This document shows positions 1 to 8,067 of a stretch of DNA of 46,579 nucleotides, in pieces. Each line of letters starts with the position of its first letter. Within the stretch, counting starts at the first letter, position 1. The notes under the pieces were generated by a model. That model did not search any database and had not been told where the DNA came from. It was given only the letters and a program-made list of their open reading frames with translations. The DNA comes from an uncultured Collinsella sp. (GTDB taxonomy: Bacteria > Actinomycetota > Coriobacteriia > Coriobacteriales > Coriobacteriaceae). The stretch covers positions 1 through 46,579 of the forward strand of contig CAUHHV010000018.1 of the NCBI GenBank assembly GCA_959606065.1. The letters run 5' to 3'. The position numbers were made by a program, and so were the translations under genes.

Positions 1-265
1 ACCCCGCCAGCATGTCGCACGCCGCGTGGTACATGGCCGTCACGGTGGCGGCTTCGCGCCCGCGGAACACCTGCGACACGATCCTGCCCACGCGGCGCCT
101 GAGCTGCCAGGAGCCGGCCTCGCGCATGCAGTCGCGCATGAGGTGGACGGCGCAGCGCTGCCACGCGGCGCCCTGGAAGACCTCGCCGAGCGCCCGGACG
201 AGCCCCGGGTGGGCGTCCGAGACGACGAGCCGCACGCCCGCTGCCCCGCGCGAGCGGATAGCCCG
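1..265 (-). mobile_element. IS256-family (Mutator type) transposase, internal fragment
   Basis: Read on the minus strand, this stretch is open without stops and runs off the left edge of the window. It translates to a segment containing GVRLVVSDAHPGLVRAL followed by WQRCAVHLMRD. This is the hallmark DDE region of IS256-family transposases, where the second catalytic Asp lies in the 'VVSDAH.GL' block followed by 'WQRC.VH'. The frame is cut at about position 265, exactly where an IS21-type end begins, so the gene is interrupted. G+C is high and unlike the AT-rich DNA at 500-840. Confidence 0.8.
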
Positions 266-366
266 TGTTAGCGTCAATCTATTTTTCACCAGTTTCGCCA
301 AACAGGCGCGCCGTTCGCGCAAAGGCGGTTTCACCGGTTGCGCTAACGTATTTTCACCGATTCCGG
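266..366 (-). mobile_element. IS21-family element terminus
   Basis: The stretch begins TGTTAGCG and carries repeated terminal-type motifs. TTAGCG...ATTTTTCACC lies at about 268-290 and a related block with GCTAACG then TATTTTCACC lies at about 341-357. Multiple such repeats next to the istB stop codon are typical of IS21-family ends. The end sits directly against the broken IS256 transposase frame, suggesting the IS21 element inserted into it. Only one end is present. The element is truncated beyond about 486, so it is probably immobile. Confidence 0.65.
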
Positions 367-486
367 TCACGGCTTGACGGGGCCGTCCCTCGGCAGGTCC
401 TTCAGCCTGTAGGACCTGCCGGTTATCTTGACCAGGTGGCAGTGGTGGCACACCCTGTCCGCGATCGCGCTCGCCGCCACGTCTAT
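367..486 (-). pseudogene. istB: istB C-terminal fragment (IS21 helper ATPase)
   Basis: The minus strand encodes a C-terminal tail including ASAIADRVCHHCHLVKI and GRSYRLKDLP before a TGA at 367-369. It matches the conserved end of IstB, the AAA+ helper ATPase of IS21 transposition ('AI.DR..H..H...I.G.SYRLK'). An in-frame stop lies just upstream at about 493. The rest of istB and all of istA are missing, so this is a remnant. Confidence 0.7.
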
Positions 487-839
487 CTAAAGCCAAGCGA
501 TTGCCATCCGATGACACAAATGTCTATTGTCCCGATTGAGCTATAGAACATCAGCGCCCTCAACAACACAATCTTCGCATAATGAGAAGGCAACCGAGGG
601 ACTTAAAAGGGGGAACGATATTAATTAATGCTAAGCAAACCGCACTCATAAAACTGAAATAACGATTTTCCGACATTTCACTCTTTCTGTCGAATTAAAG
701 CGTTGTCGTTCATCTATCAGATTCTTGGGCGGATTGCCTTCATTAAACGGACGCTAGGACCACGTTCTCATAATAAGATTTCCACCTGATCTCGAACGGT
801 TAAGCCAATTAAGCGAAAGTAGTTACATAAACCAAATAA
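487..839. other. AT-rich non-coding stretch, no gene seen
   Basis: Between the IS remnant and the stop codon of the L,D-transpeptidase gene I see no coding frame with a ribosome-binding site, no RNA gene and no convincing terminator. The DNA is clearly lower in G+C than the IS remnant to its left. It may be an insertion scar or the 3' side of the surface-protein island. Confidence 0.5.
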
Positions 840-2807
840 TCAATACGTAACGACTTTTGTTCCATAAGGAATATTATCGTAAATCCATTTTGCGTTCTGG
901 ATCTCAAGACGTACGCATCCGGCAGAGGATGGGACCCCCATTGTAGGATCCATCACGCGATTGCTATTAACATAGTAGGGTGAGGAATGGAATAGGTAAT
1001 CACCATAGAACTGCGTGTAGTAATAGCAAGTATATCCATGCCCAAAGGAGTATCCCTTACCGTAGACTTGATACTCCCCTATCACCGTAGGCGTGCTAGC
1101 TTTTCCCGTCGAACATACATATCGACGGTTTAAGGACCAGTTATTCCATGATCCAGTGTAAATACTCGTAACGCAACGTGACGTATCGACAAGTATTAGC
1201 CAATTTGTATTGCTTGAATAACTTTGAGCCTTAGCATCCATATAGTCTGACACCCACGCGCCGTTGGCCATGAAGTAATTCCAGGATCCGTCCACAACGC
1301 GCCAGCCAGTAGCCATGGCGCCACTAGCGTCAAGCCAATACCAGGTACCCCCCAGGTTAAGCCACCCTGTTTGCATATAACCAGACGAATTCAAGTAATA
1401 CCAAGATCCGTTAACGGCAACCCAGCCGGTTTTCATAACGTAGGTAGATGGGTCCAAATAGAACCAGGAGCCATCCTTGTAAAGCCAGCCAGATCGTGCA
1501 TAGCCAGCGGTCTCATCAAAGAAGTACCATTTTCCGTTAACGTTCTTCCATCCAGCGCAGGGGGAGCTATCGGTTGGATCAGCATAGAACTTGCACCCTC
1601 CAAGCGTCACAAACCCGTGAGCTTCGGCTAATTCGCCATCACCATTTGTTGTAAATAGCTTTCCACTACGCAACGCTCCACACAATGAGCAATCAGAACC
1701 AGCAAAAGCCTTAGACGGCTCATCCTGGACCGAGTCCTGGACATCTACCCATTCACGACTAGCAACAGCGCCTGAAGCTTTTGCATAATAGCTTTTCCCA
1801 TTTACAGAAAAATAACCTAGCAGCATTTTACCGTCGGCGGCAGGATCGAGATAATAGTATTGGCTATTGTCCTTCAGCCATCCCGTCTTTACAATGCCCG
1901 ACGCATGAGAAGGCTCAGCGTAATACCAGTCTCCATCGCTCATAAACCAGCCGAGTGACAGCGCTCCCGTTGAAGAAAAATGATATTGATTGGATCCGAT
2001 GACAAAAAAGCCGGTAGCCATTCTATTGTCATTTGCGACATCGAGCCAATACCAAACGCCATTCACCAAACGCCAGCCCGATGCAAGTGCGCCGGAACCG
2101 TCAGCGTAATACCAGTCCGTCCCATCAAACGCCCAACCAACAGCCATTGCGCCGGAATCCGATAAATAGTAACGAGATGAACCGACAGAAACGATTCCTC
2201 TAGACATAACACCATCATTGGCGGGATCAAGCCAATACCAGTTATTGCCAGTTTGAAGCCAGCCGGTTAAGACTTCACCATTGCTACCCCAATACCATAA
2301 ACCGTTATCAAGGCACCATCCATTAATCAGTCCATAGGTTCCAAGAAGATAAGGGTGCCCATCAATAACACGTCGACCAGTAGCCATAGAACAGCAGTTA
2401 AGGAAGTCAAACCAGTACCATTGGCCTCCAATAAACTGCCAGCCACTTGCCAAAGCGCCTGATGGATCCGCGTAATACCACTTATTTTCCGTAAAAATCC
2501 AGCCGCAGCTCATTGCGCCGTCACGAGCGGGGTCCAAGTAGTACAACGAGTCGTCAATATTCTGCATTCCGGTCAAACGGCAGCCGTCTAGATAGTAATA
2601 CCAAGATGAACCGTTCCATTGCCATCCAGATAGTTTTTCTGTCGTCGACGGGTCTTGGCTTTCGACAACCTGTAGACTCGAATCTTCCGTTGTTTTGCCG
2701 GCACAATCACTGGAGTCTTGAGAGCAACCGCCACCGACAAGTGCTCCCGGCCCTCCTGTCGAGTCGCGCTCTACGGCACCGTTATCCACCCCCCTCTTCC
2801 ACGGCAT
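840..2807 (-). CDS. Choline-binding-repeat protein with C-terminal L,D-transpeptidase (YkuD) domain, out of frame with its signal peptide
   Basis: The frame encodes about 20 aromatic cell-wall-binding repeats (pattern GW....G.WYYLD..G.M.TGW), then a C-terminal domain of about 125 residues. That domain holds LFHSSPYY and PSSAGCVRLEI, which match the His and the S.GCVR catalytic cysteine of YkuD L,D-transpeptidases. Such enzymes make 3-3 cross-links in peptidoglycan or attach proteins to it. The first Met of this frame (2807, MPWKRGVDNG) has no signal peptide and no good ribosome-binding site. A classical signal peptide lies just upstream in another frame (2782-2910). Losing one G from the G6 tract at 2789-2794 would fuse the two frames. 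As sequenced, the enzyme would not be exported. It may be phase-variable (OFF here), a recent pseudogene, or a sequencing error. It lies 42 bp downstream of the NlpC/P60 gene and is probably co-transcribed with it. Confidence 0.85.
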   Translation of the reverse strand: MPWKRGVDNGAVERDSTGGPGALVGGGCSQDSSDCAGKTTEDSSLQVVESQDPSTTEKLSGWQWNGSSWYYYLDGCRLTGMQNIDDSLYYLDPARDGAMSCGWIFTENKWYYADPSGALASGWQFIGGQWYWFDFLNCCSMATGRRVIDGHPYLLGTYGLINGWCLDNGLWYWGSNGEVLTGWLQTGNNWYWLDPANDGVMSRGIVSVGSSRYYLSDSGAMAVGWAFDGTDWYYADGSGALASGWRLVNGVWYWLDVANDNRMATGFFVIGSNQYHFSSTGALSLGWFMSDGDWYYAEPSHASGIVKTGWLKDNSQYYYLDPAADGKMLLGYFSVNGKSYYAKASGAVASREWVDVQDSVQDEPSKAFAGSDCSLCGALRSGKLFTTNGDGELAEAHGFVTLGGCKFYADPTDSSPCAGWKNVNGKWYFFDETAGYARSGWLYKDGSWFYLDPSTYVMKTGWVAVNGSWYYLNSSGYMQTGWLNLGGTWYWLDASGAMATGWRVVDGSWNYFMANGAWVSDYMDAKAQSYSSNTNWLILVDTSRCVTSIYTGSWNNWSLNRRYVCSTGKASTPTVIGEYQVYGKGYSFGHGYTCYYYTQFYGDYLFHSSPYYVNSNRVMDPTMGVPSSAGCVRLEIQNAKWIYDNIPYGTKVVTY

Positions 2808-2910
2808 AAGCAGTGCAAGAAAATGCGGGAACGGAAACTGAGAGCAAGGCGGAAAATAGCATCAAGCCAATTACTCGCCAGCAAATTCGATGATCAATCC
2901 GAGCATTCAT
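2782..2910 (-). CDS. Orphan signal-peptide ORF, 5' part of the L,D-transpeptidase gene
   Basis: ATG at 2910 opens a 42-codon frame. Its product has a basic start (MNARIDHRICWR), a hydrophobic core (VIGLMLFSALLSVSVPAF) and an A-Y-A signal-peptidase-like site, then VEEGGG and a TAA at 2782-2784. The stop follows directly after the G6 tract. With five Gs, or with eight, the frame would run straight into the 655-residue repeat protein (…AYA-VEEGVDNGAVERD). This is therefore read as the true 5' end of that gene. Start choice rests on signal-peptide geometry. The upstream ribosome-binding site is a poor G-rich stretch (GGGGGCC). Confidence 0.75.
   Translation of the reverse strand: MNARIDHRICWRVIGLMLFSALLSVSVPAFSCTAYAVEEGGG
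2789..2794 (-). repeat. G6 homopolymer at the frame junction (candidate phase-variation tract)
   Basis: Six consecutive C on the plus strand (G6 in the coding strand) lie immediately after the predicted signal-peptidase site, exactly where the signal-peptide frame and the mature-protein frame overlap. Slipped-strand mispairing by -1 or +2 would restore a single reading frame. Six Gs is short for a contingency locus, so an assembly error or a simple mutation remains possible. Confidence 0.55.
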
Positions 2911-2952
2911 TTCAGGCCCCCAACCGGTACCGACTGTCTTGCAGGGAATCTA

Positions 2953-5124
2953 TTAAATAAACGGACGAGCTGCGCCGATTACATTTCCCCTTGCGCTAAT
3001 AGGATGAATTCCGACACCTTGATGAGGCCAGGAATCAATCATCAAGCCGCCGCCAAGTGCAATTGCAATATGACCGCGGTAATAAATCACATCGCCGCGT
3101 TGAATCGAGCTCGTGCTCACGGGCATAAAGATAATGCTTCGATACCAATTCATGGAATTATAGGTTTGGCTTGGATCCCAGCGATGGTTATAAGGGTTGT
3201 AAACACCCATATCCATGCCAGTAGCATAAAGGCACTGCAAGACAAAACCAGAGCAATCAACAGCTCCACCGGGAGCGGTAGACCAAGGCTCAATATATTG
3301 CGTACCAATATACTCATAGGCGCGCTGGATAAAGGCGTTCACGCAATCTTCCCGCGTTGCTTCGACAGAAATGCGAGAAGGGGTCACATAGGTAAAGTAT
3401 CCGGTGCAATAGCCAGGCAGCCGAACAGTCCAAGAACTGACCTGAGGATACTGGGATGGATTTTGCCAGCCAACTTTGTCGCACTGTCCATCGCTCCAGA
3501 AAACTCGACGAACGCCATCGATGGTCCTTGCGCCCGTTGCCATAGCGCCGCTGCCGTCTAACCAATACCACTTACCCGAATCTTTAAGCCAGCCAACATG
3601 CATGCTTCCATTGGACTCAAAGTAATACCATGTTCCATTCAGGCATTTCCAACCAGTTGCCATTTTTCCGTCAGCGTTTAGGTAATACCATGCACCGCCA
3701 GTAAAAACCCATCCGGTCTTCATCACGCCAGAATCGGCATCAAGCCAATACCAATCGCCGTCAATCTGCAGCCATCCAAGATGAATGGCACCCGTTCCGG
3801 GCTCAGCGTAAAACCTAAGATTTGCGACATTAACCCAGCCGGACGCAACCTGCCAACCATCAGCTCCAGCGGTTTTTAGGATAGTGCCGTTTTCGCGAAT
3901 CACATCCTTGCAAAGATATCCATTATCATTAGCGTATCTTTGAACGCCGTCATTAACGGTAACCCAGCTTGAAACCACAAGCCTACCGCTCTGGTTTGCA
4001 AAACAATCGTTGCCGCCCACCTCAAATAAGCCCGTTTTCATGAGATGGCTAACAGGGTCCAGGTAATACCAGCTCGTGCCCTCTTTATACCAGCCAGAAA
4101 TAAGTGCACCAGATTGGGAGGCGAAATACCAGCCGTCCTCGACCTGAGCCCAACCAACAGCCATAGCCCCGTTAGGCTTTAAATAATAAGCTGCATTGCC
4201 AAGGTCTAAATACCCAACGGACATCTTACCATCGGAGGCTGGGTCGAGATAATACCAAGCGCCGTTAACGAGTTTCCAGCCAGTAGCCGCAATACCGTTA
4301 GAGCAGTAATACCAATCTGCTCCGTCTTTGTACCATCCATTTGCGAGGCCATAGTCACCAAAAATGTAGGTTCTTCCATCAATCTTTTGACGACCCTTAA
4401 ACATGATGAACGTCTGTGGGTCAAAATAATAGCGAGCTCCACCTATCGTTTGCCATGACGAAGCAAGGGCACCCGATAAATAAGCCCAGTACCAATTCCC
4501 GTCAACGAGAATCCAGCCGGTTTTCATAGCACCAGTGGCATCTAAATAGTATTTCCCGCTCCCGAGGTCGACAAAACCAACCTGCATTATATGGGTGGCA
4601 GGATCCAGGTAATACCATGTGCCGTCTTGATAAAACCAACCGGCAGCTAAATCGCCTCCAGCATTGGCATAAAACCAATTTCCATCTGAGTTACGTAGCC
4701 AGCAGTTCTGATATAGCGCGCCAAAAGGCGTTGCGGTATTGCCGTCATTCGCATAAAACGAAGCAGTCGATCCGCCAGCATCGGTCACATTGAAATAACC
4801 TGTCTGCATTGCACCATCATTGGCTGGATCAAGCCAATACCAATAGCCCCCGCTTTGCAGCCAGCCAGTTTGGTGTTTACCGTTTTTTCCGTAATACCAA
4901 ACTCCAGACGACTCGTCTCGTTGCCAGCCATCTTTTATGACGGAAGAATTATCAGGTTGCAAATCATCGGAAACCACAGAAGAAAAATCCGCTTTTGACT
5001 CAATACTCTGAGCCTCAACGGAATCCTGTGCAAACGCGACATTCGCACTCAGGGGCAAGCAGCAAGCAGTGATTAATGACGCAGCAGCACAAACAAGCGT
5101 GGCCTTCTTTTCGAATCGATACAT
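2953..5124 (-). CDS. Choline-binding-repeat protein with C-terminal NlpC/P60 peptidase domain
   Basis: ATG at 5124 is chosen over 5148 because GGGAGG lies 7 nt upstream of it. It opens with a clean signal peptide (MYRFEKKATLVCAAAS…AFA-QD). About 25 aromatic cell-wall-binding repeats follow. The last 150 residues or so form an NlpC/P60 fold: VDCSGFVLQCLYATG supplies the catalytic Cys and GDVIYYRGHIAIALGGG the catalytic His. Family members cleave peptide stems of peptidoglycan. The protein should be secreted and held to phosphocholine-bearing envelope glycans. It is transcribed divergently from licCA and is the upstream gene of a probable two-gene unit with the L,D-transpeptidase gene. Confidence 0.9.
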   Translation of the reverse strand: MYRFEKKATLVCAAASLITACCLPLSANVAFAQDSVEAQSIESKADFSSVVSDDLQPDNSSVIKDGWQRDESSGVWYYGKNGKHQTGWLQSGGYWYWLDPANDGAMQTGYFNVTDAGGSTASFYANDGNTATPFGALYQNCWLRNSDGNWFYANAGGDLAAGWFYQDGTWYYLDPATHIMQVGFVDLGSGKYYLDATGAMKTGWILVDGNWYWAYLSGALASSWQTIGGARYYFDPQTFIMFKGRQKIDGRTYIFGDYGLANGWYKDGADWYYCSNGIAATGWKLVNGAWYYLDPASDGKMSVGYLDLGNAAYYLKPNGAMAVGWAQVEDGWYFASQSGALISGWYKEGTSWYYLDPVSHLMKTGLFEVGGNDCFANQSGRLVVSSWVTVNDGVQRYANDNGYLCKDVIRENGTILKTAGADGWQVASGWVNVANLRFYAEPGTGAIHLGWLQIDGDWYWLDADSGVMKTGWVFTGGAWYYLNADGKMATGWKCLNGTWYYFESNGSMHVGWLKDSGKWYWLDGSGAMATGARTIDGVRRVFWSDGQCDKVGWQNPSQYPQVSSWTVRLPGYCTGYFTYVTPSRISVEATREDCVNAFIQRAYEYIGTQYIEPWSTAPGGAVDCSGFVLQCLYATGMDMGVYNPYNHRWDPSQTYNSMNWYRSIIFMPVSTSSIQRGDVIYYRGHIAIALGGGLMIDSWPHQGVGIHPISARGNVIGAARPFI

Positions 5125-5222
5125 AAGCGACCCTCCCAGATGTCTCATTTATTTATTTTAATCCACATTCCAGGATTGATTTTCGTTACTGTCTGTTCAG
5201 TCTATGTAGATAAATATATTAA

Positions 5223-5252
5223 ATTGAACATAACGTTCAATCATTCTATTCT
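5223..5252 (+). promoter_or_regulatory. licCA promoter with overlapping inverted-repeat operator
   Basis: A -35 TTGAAC at 5224-5229 is followed by a 17-bp spacer and a -10 TATTCT at 5247-5252. The inverted repeat ATTGAAC-N5-GTTCAAT (5223-5229 / 5235-5241) covers the -35 and the spacer, and a further half-site-like AATGAACAT lies near 5265. A repressor bound here would block the promoter. The downstream gene itself starts with a winged-helix domain, which is an obvious candidate. Regulation is inferred; the repeat and promoter elements are read directly. Confidence 0.6.
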
Positions 5253-5289
5253 TTCACTAAGCAATGAACATCTTAATTGGAGGCCTGCA

Positions 5290-7062
5290 GTGGAACTGAC
5301 CAAGCGTAACTTTACTGTTCTGTACGAATACCTAAAGAACCCATATGCCAGCCAGCGAGAAGTTGCCGAGCGCACTGGCCTCTCACTTGGATCGGTAAAC
5401 GCAGCAAATAAAGAGCTTACGAATGAGGGCCTTCTCGAATCGGACAGCCTAACCGACAGCGGTTACGAAGCACTTCACCCCTATAAGGTTGAAAACGCAG
5501 TGATATTGGCTGCGGGGCTTTCGAGCCGCTTTGCTCCCATTTCGTATGAAAAGCCCAAAGGCCTTTTAAATGTGCGTGGTGAGATCCTCATTGAGCGACA
5601 GATTAGGCAGCTGCAAGACGCGGGCATCAGCAATATCACCATCGTTGTTGGCTATAAAAAAGAGTATTTCTTCTATCTTGAAAGCAAGTTCGGCGTTTCG
5701 ATTGTCGTCAACAACGAATATGCATCCAAAAATAACCACGCATCGCTTATGTGCGTAAAAGAGCGGCTTGGCAACACCTATATTTGCTCAAGCGATGATT
5801 ACCTTCTAAACAATCCGTTTGAAGCATACGTTTGGAAAGCATTTTATTCTGCTCAATATGCTGAAGGCGCCACCAAAGAATGGTGCATTCAAACCGGAGC
5901 AATGGACAGAATCACCAATGTTACGATTGGCGGTTCCGATGCTTGGTATATGCTCGGACATGTCTACTTTGATAAAGCCTTCTCGCTTGCGTTTAAGCAG
6001 ATTCTCGAAACGGAATATAACAAGCCCGAAACAACGGACAAGCTTTGGGAAGATTTATATATCGAGCACATCAAGGAGCTCGATATGGTGATCAAGAAGT
6101 ATCCTGAGGGCGAGATCAACGAATTCGATTCTCTTGATGAGCTGCGTGCCTTTGATCCGCATTTTATCGAAAACGTTGACTCCGACATTTTCGATAACAT
6201 CGAGCAAGTGCTCGGCTGTTCCAAATCAGAGATTCACGACGTTTATCCCCTTAAACAAGGCCTTACGAATCTATCGTGCCACTTTAGAACCAATGATGGA
6301 GAGTACGTTTACCGCCATCCGGGAGTCGGAACCGAACTGCTTATTAACAGAAATGGAGAAGTAGCCGCACTTAAAAAGGCCAAGGAACTCGGCCTTGACG
6401 ATACGTTCATTCATGAGGACCCAAAGCGCGGTTGGAAAATTTCGAAGTTTGTACCCAACGCAAAGCAGCCTGATCCGCACGATGCTGCCCAAATGAATCG
6501 AATGATGCAGATGTGTCGTTCGCTTCACGAGAGCGGTGCAAATGTCGAAACCGAATTTGACTTCTACCTCGAAGCGAAGCGCTACGAATCACTTCTTCTG
6601 GAAAAAGGTCCCATCGACATTCCAGGCTACAGGGAAATGGCCGCCGAAATCGATGAATTGGAGCACTTTGTTCAGGCCGACAATGCGCCAAAATGCCTTT
6701 GTCACAATGACTTCTTTTACCTCAATTTCCTTATCGATGAAAACGACAAGTACTATCTCATTGACTGGGAATATGCTGGCATGAGCGATTACGCGAACGA
6801 TTTTGGAACGTGCAGTGTCTGCTGTGAGCTTTCCGAAGATGAAGTCGACCGCGCGCTTGATGCATATTTTGGGCGCAAGGCAACAAACAACGAAATTGCG
6901 CATAACTATGCGCACATTGCCCTTGCAGGATGGTGCTGGTACCTCTGGTCTCTTCTGAAAGAAGCCGAAGGCGACTTCGTGGGCGAATGGCTCTATATCT
7001 ACTTCAATTACGGTGCCAAATACCTCAAAAAGGCACTGGAGATCTATCGGAAAGGTGAGTAA
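5290..7062 (+). CDS. Winged-helix / CTP:phosphocholine cytidylyltransferase / choline kinase fusion (LicC-LicA type)
   Basis: GTG at 5290 is preferred because GGAGG lies 6 nt upstream. The longer frame from 5140 has no such site and would span the promoter. The product is 590 residues. Residues 1-62 are a MarR-like winged helix (SQREVAERTGLSLGSV). About 68-300 form a nucleotidyltransferase with AVILAAGLSSRFAP and a downstream Lys (EKPKGLL), plus CSSDDYLL as metal-binding Asp, as in LicC. About 305-590 form a choline/aminoglycoside-kinase fold with CLCHNDFFYLNF (near 472) and YLIDWEYAGM (near 491), as in LicA. Together these would phosphorylate choline and activate it as CDP-choline for decorating envelope glycans. 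licB follows after 2 nt. The N-terminal DNA-binding domain may autoregulate the operon. Confidence 0.9.
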   Translation: MELTKRNFTVLYEYLKNPYASQREVAERTGLSLGSVNAANKELTNEGLLESDSLTDSGYEALHPYKVENAVILAAGLSSRFAPISYEKPKGLLNVRGEILIERQIRQLQDAGISNITIVVGYKKEYFFYLESKFGVSIVVNNEYASKNNHASLMCVKERLGNTYICSSDDYLLNNPFEAYVWKAFYSAQYAEGATKEWCIQTGAMDRITNVTIGGSDAWYMLGHVYFDKAFSLAFKQILETEYNKPETTDKLWEDLYIEHIKELDMVIKKYPEGEINEFDSLDELRAFDPHFIENVDSDIFDNIEQVLGCSKSEIHDVYPLKQGLTNLSCHFRTNDGEYVYRHPGVGTELLINRNGEVAALKKAKELGLDDTFIHEDPKRGWKISKFVPNAKQPDPHDAAQMNRMMQMCRSLHESGANVETEFDFYLEAKRYESLLLEKGPIDIPGYREMAAEIDELEHFVQADNAPKCLCHNDFFYLNFLIDENDKYYLIDWEYAGMSDYANDFGTCSVCCELSEDEVDRALDAYFGRKATNNEIAHNYAHIALAGWCWYLWSLLKEAEGDFVGEWLYIYFNYGAKYLKKALEIYRKGE

Positions 7063-7064
7063 CG

Positions 7065-8006
7065 ATGCAATTCGGCTTTTTTAGCGGTCTTCTTTGGGGC
7101 CTTGATACAGTAATTCTTGGAATCGGCTTGGCGCTTGCGCCCTATATTGGATCGGCGGAAGCGCTTGCATGCGCCTCCATTGCGGGATCCTTTCTCCATG
7201 ATGCCTTCTGTGCAATTTGGCTCTTTGGCTACATGGGAGTCCGAGGCAGACTAAAAGACACGCTCGCTGCACTTAAAACTCGTTCGGGCAAGGTCGTCAT
7301 CGCCGGCGCCCTACTCGGTGGACCTATCGGAATGACCGGCTACGTATTGGCAATTAATAACATCGGAGCTGCCTACACGGCAATCATCTCCGCCTTCTAT
7401 CCCGCAGTCGGAGCATTCCTTTCCTTCGTACTGCTGAAGGAGAAAATGGGCAAAGGCCAGATTCTTTCCCTTCTCGTTGCTCTTTGCGGTGTAATGACGA
7501 TGGGCTATCTATCGGCCGGATCGAGCGAGATTGCAAATGCCCCCCTCGGCTTACTCGGCGCGGTGCTTGCCGTTATTGGATGGGGATCCGAAGCGGTGCT
7601 GTGCGCATGGGGAATGAAAGATGATGCCGTTGATGACGAAACAGCTTTGCAAATCCGCGAAACTACAAGTGCGCTTGTTTATGGAGCGCTCGTACTCCCC
7701 CTCTTCGGAGCATGGCATTTCACGTTGGGCGCTATCCCAAGCATGCCCACATTGATTATTGCACTCGCCGGACTCGCAGGAACTGCATCCTATCTGTTCT
7801 ATTACAAGGGCATTGCGGCAATCGGAGCAGCGCGTGCGATGGCTCTGAATATCTCCTATTCGGCATGGTCAGTGGTCTTTGGCCTGATCTTGCTTGGAAC
7901 AATTCCCGACATGGCATCCGTAATCTGCTGCGTTGTAATTGTATGCGGAACAGTTTTGGCAGCCAGTAACTGGGACGAACTATTTGGACGTAAGAAGACG
8001 GCGTAG
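7065..8006 (+). CDS. licB: LicB-like choline permease (DMT/EamA superfamily)
   Basis: The product is 313 residues with about ten hydrophobic segments arranged as two EamA-type halves, e.g. GALLGGPIGMTGYVLAINN and AGTASYLFYYKGIAAIGAA. LicB proteins are DMT-family transporters that import choline for phosphocholine synthesis. The gene starts 2 nt after the licCA stop, with a GGAAAGG ribosome-binding site inside the end of licCA, so the two are translationally coupled. It is followed by a strong hairpin terminator. Family assignment rests on both fold and context. On sequence alone it could be another DMT exporter. Confidence 0.85.
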   Translation: MQFGFFSGLLWGLDTVILGIGLALAPYIGSAEALACASIAGSFLHDAFCAIWLFGYMGVRGRLKDTLAALKTRSGKVVIAGALLGGPIGMTGYVLAINNIGAAYTAIISAFYPAVGAFLSFVLLKEKMGKGQILSLLVALCGVMTMGYLSAGSSEIANAPLGLLGAVLAVIGWGSEAVLCAWGMKDDAVDDETALQIRETTSALVYGALVLPLFGAWHFTLGAIPSMPTLIIALAGLAGTASYLFYYKGIAAIGAARAMALNISYSAWSVVFGLILLGTIPDMASVICCVVIVCGTVLAASNWDELFGRKKTA

Positions 8007-8024
8007 CTAGATTAACAAAGTAGC

Positions 8025-8057
8025 AAAAGGGGAGAGCTCGTCGAGCTCTCCCCTTTT
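8025..8057. terminator. Bidirectional terminator between licB and the C39-peptidase gene
   Basis: Stem GGGGAGAGCT / AGCTCTCCCC (8029-8053) with a 5-nt loop is flanked by AAAA on the left and TTTT on the right. It can therefore terminate both the plus-strand lic operon and the minus-strand surface-protein gene. Confidence 0.85.
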
Positions 8058-8067
8058 AGCATCATGG

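Noticed and set aside
265..546. 93-codon plus-strand ORF across the IS21 end
   Set aside because: It runs antisense to the istB tail and through the IS terminus, with no ribosome-binding site or family match.
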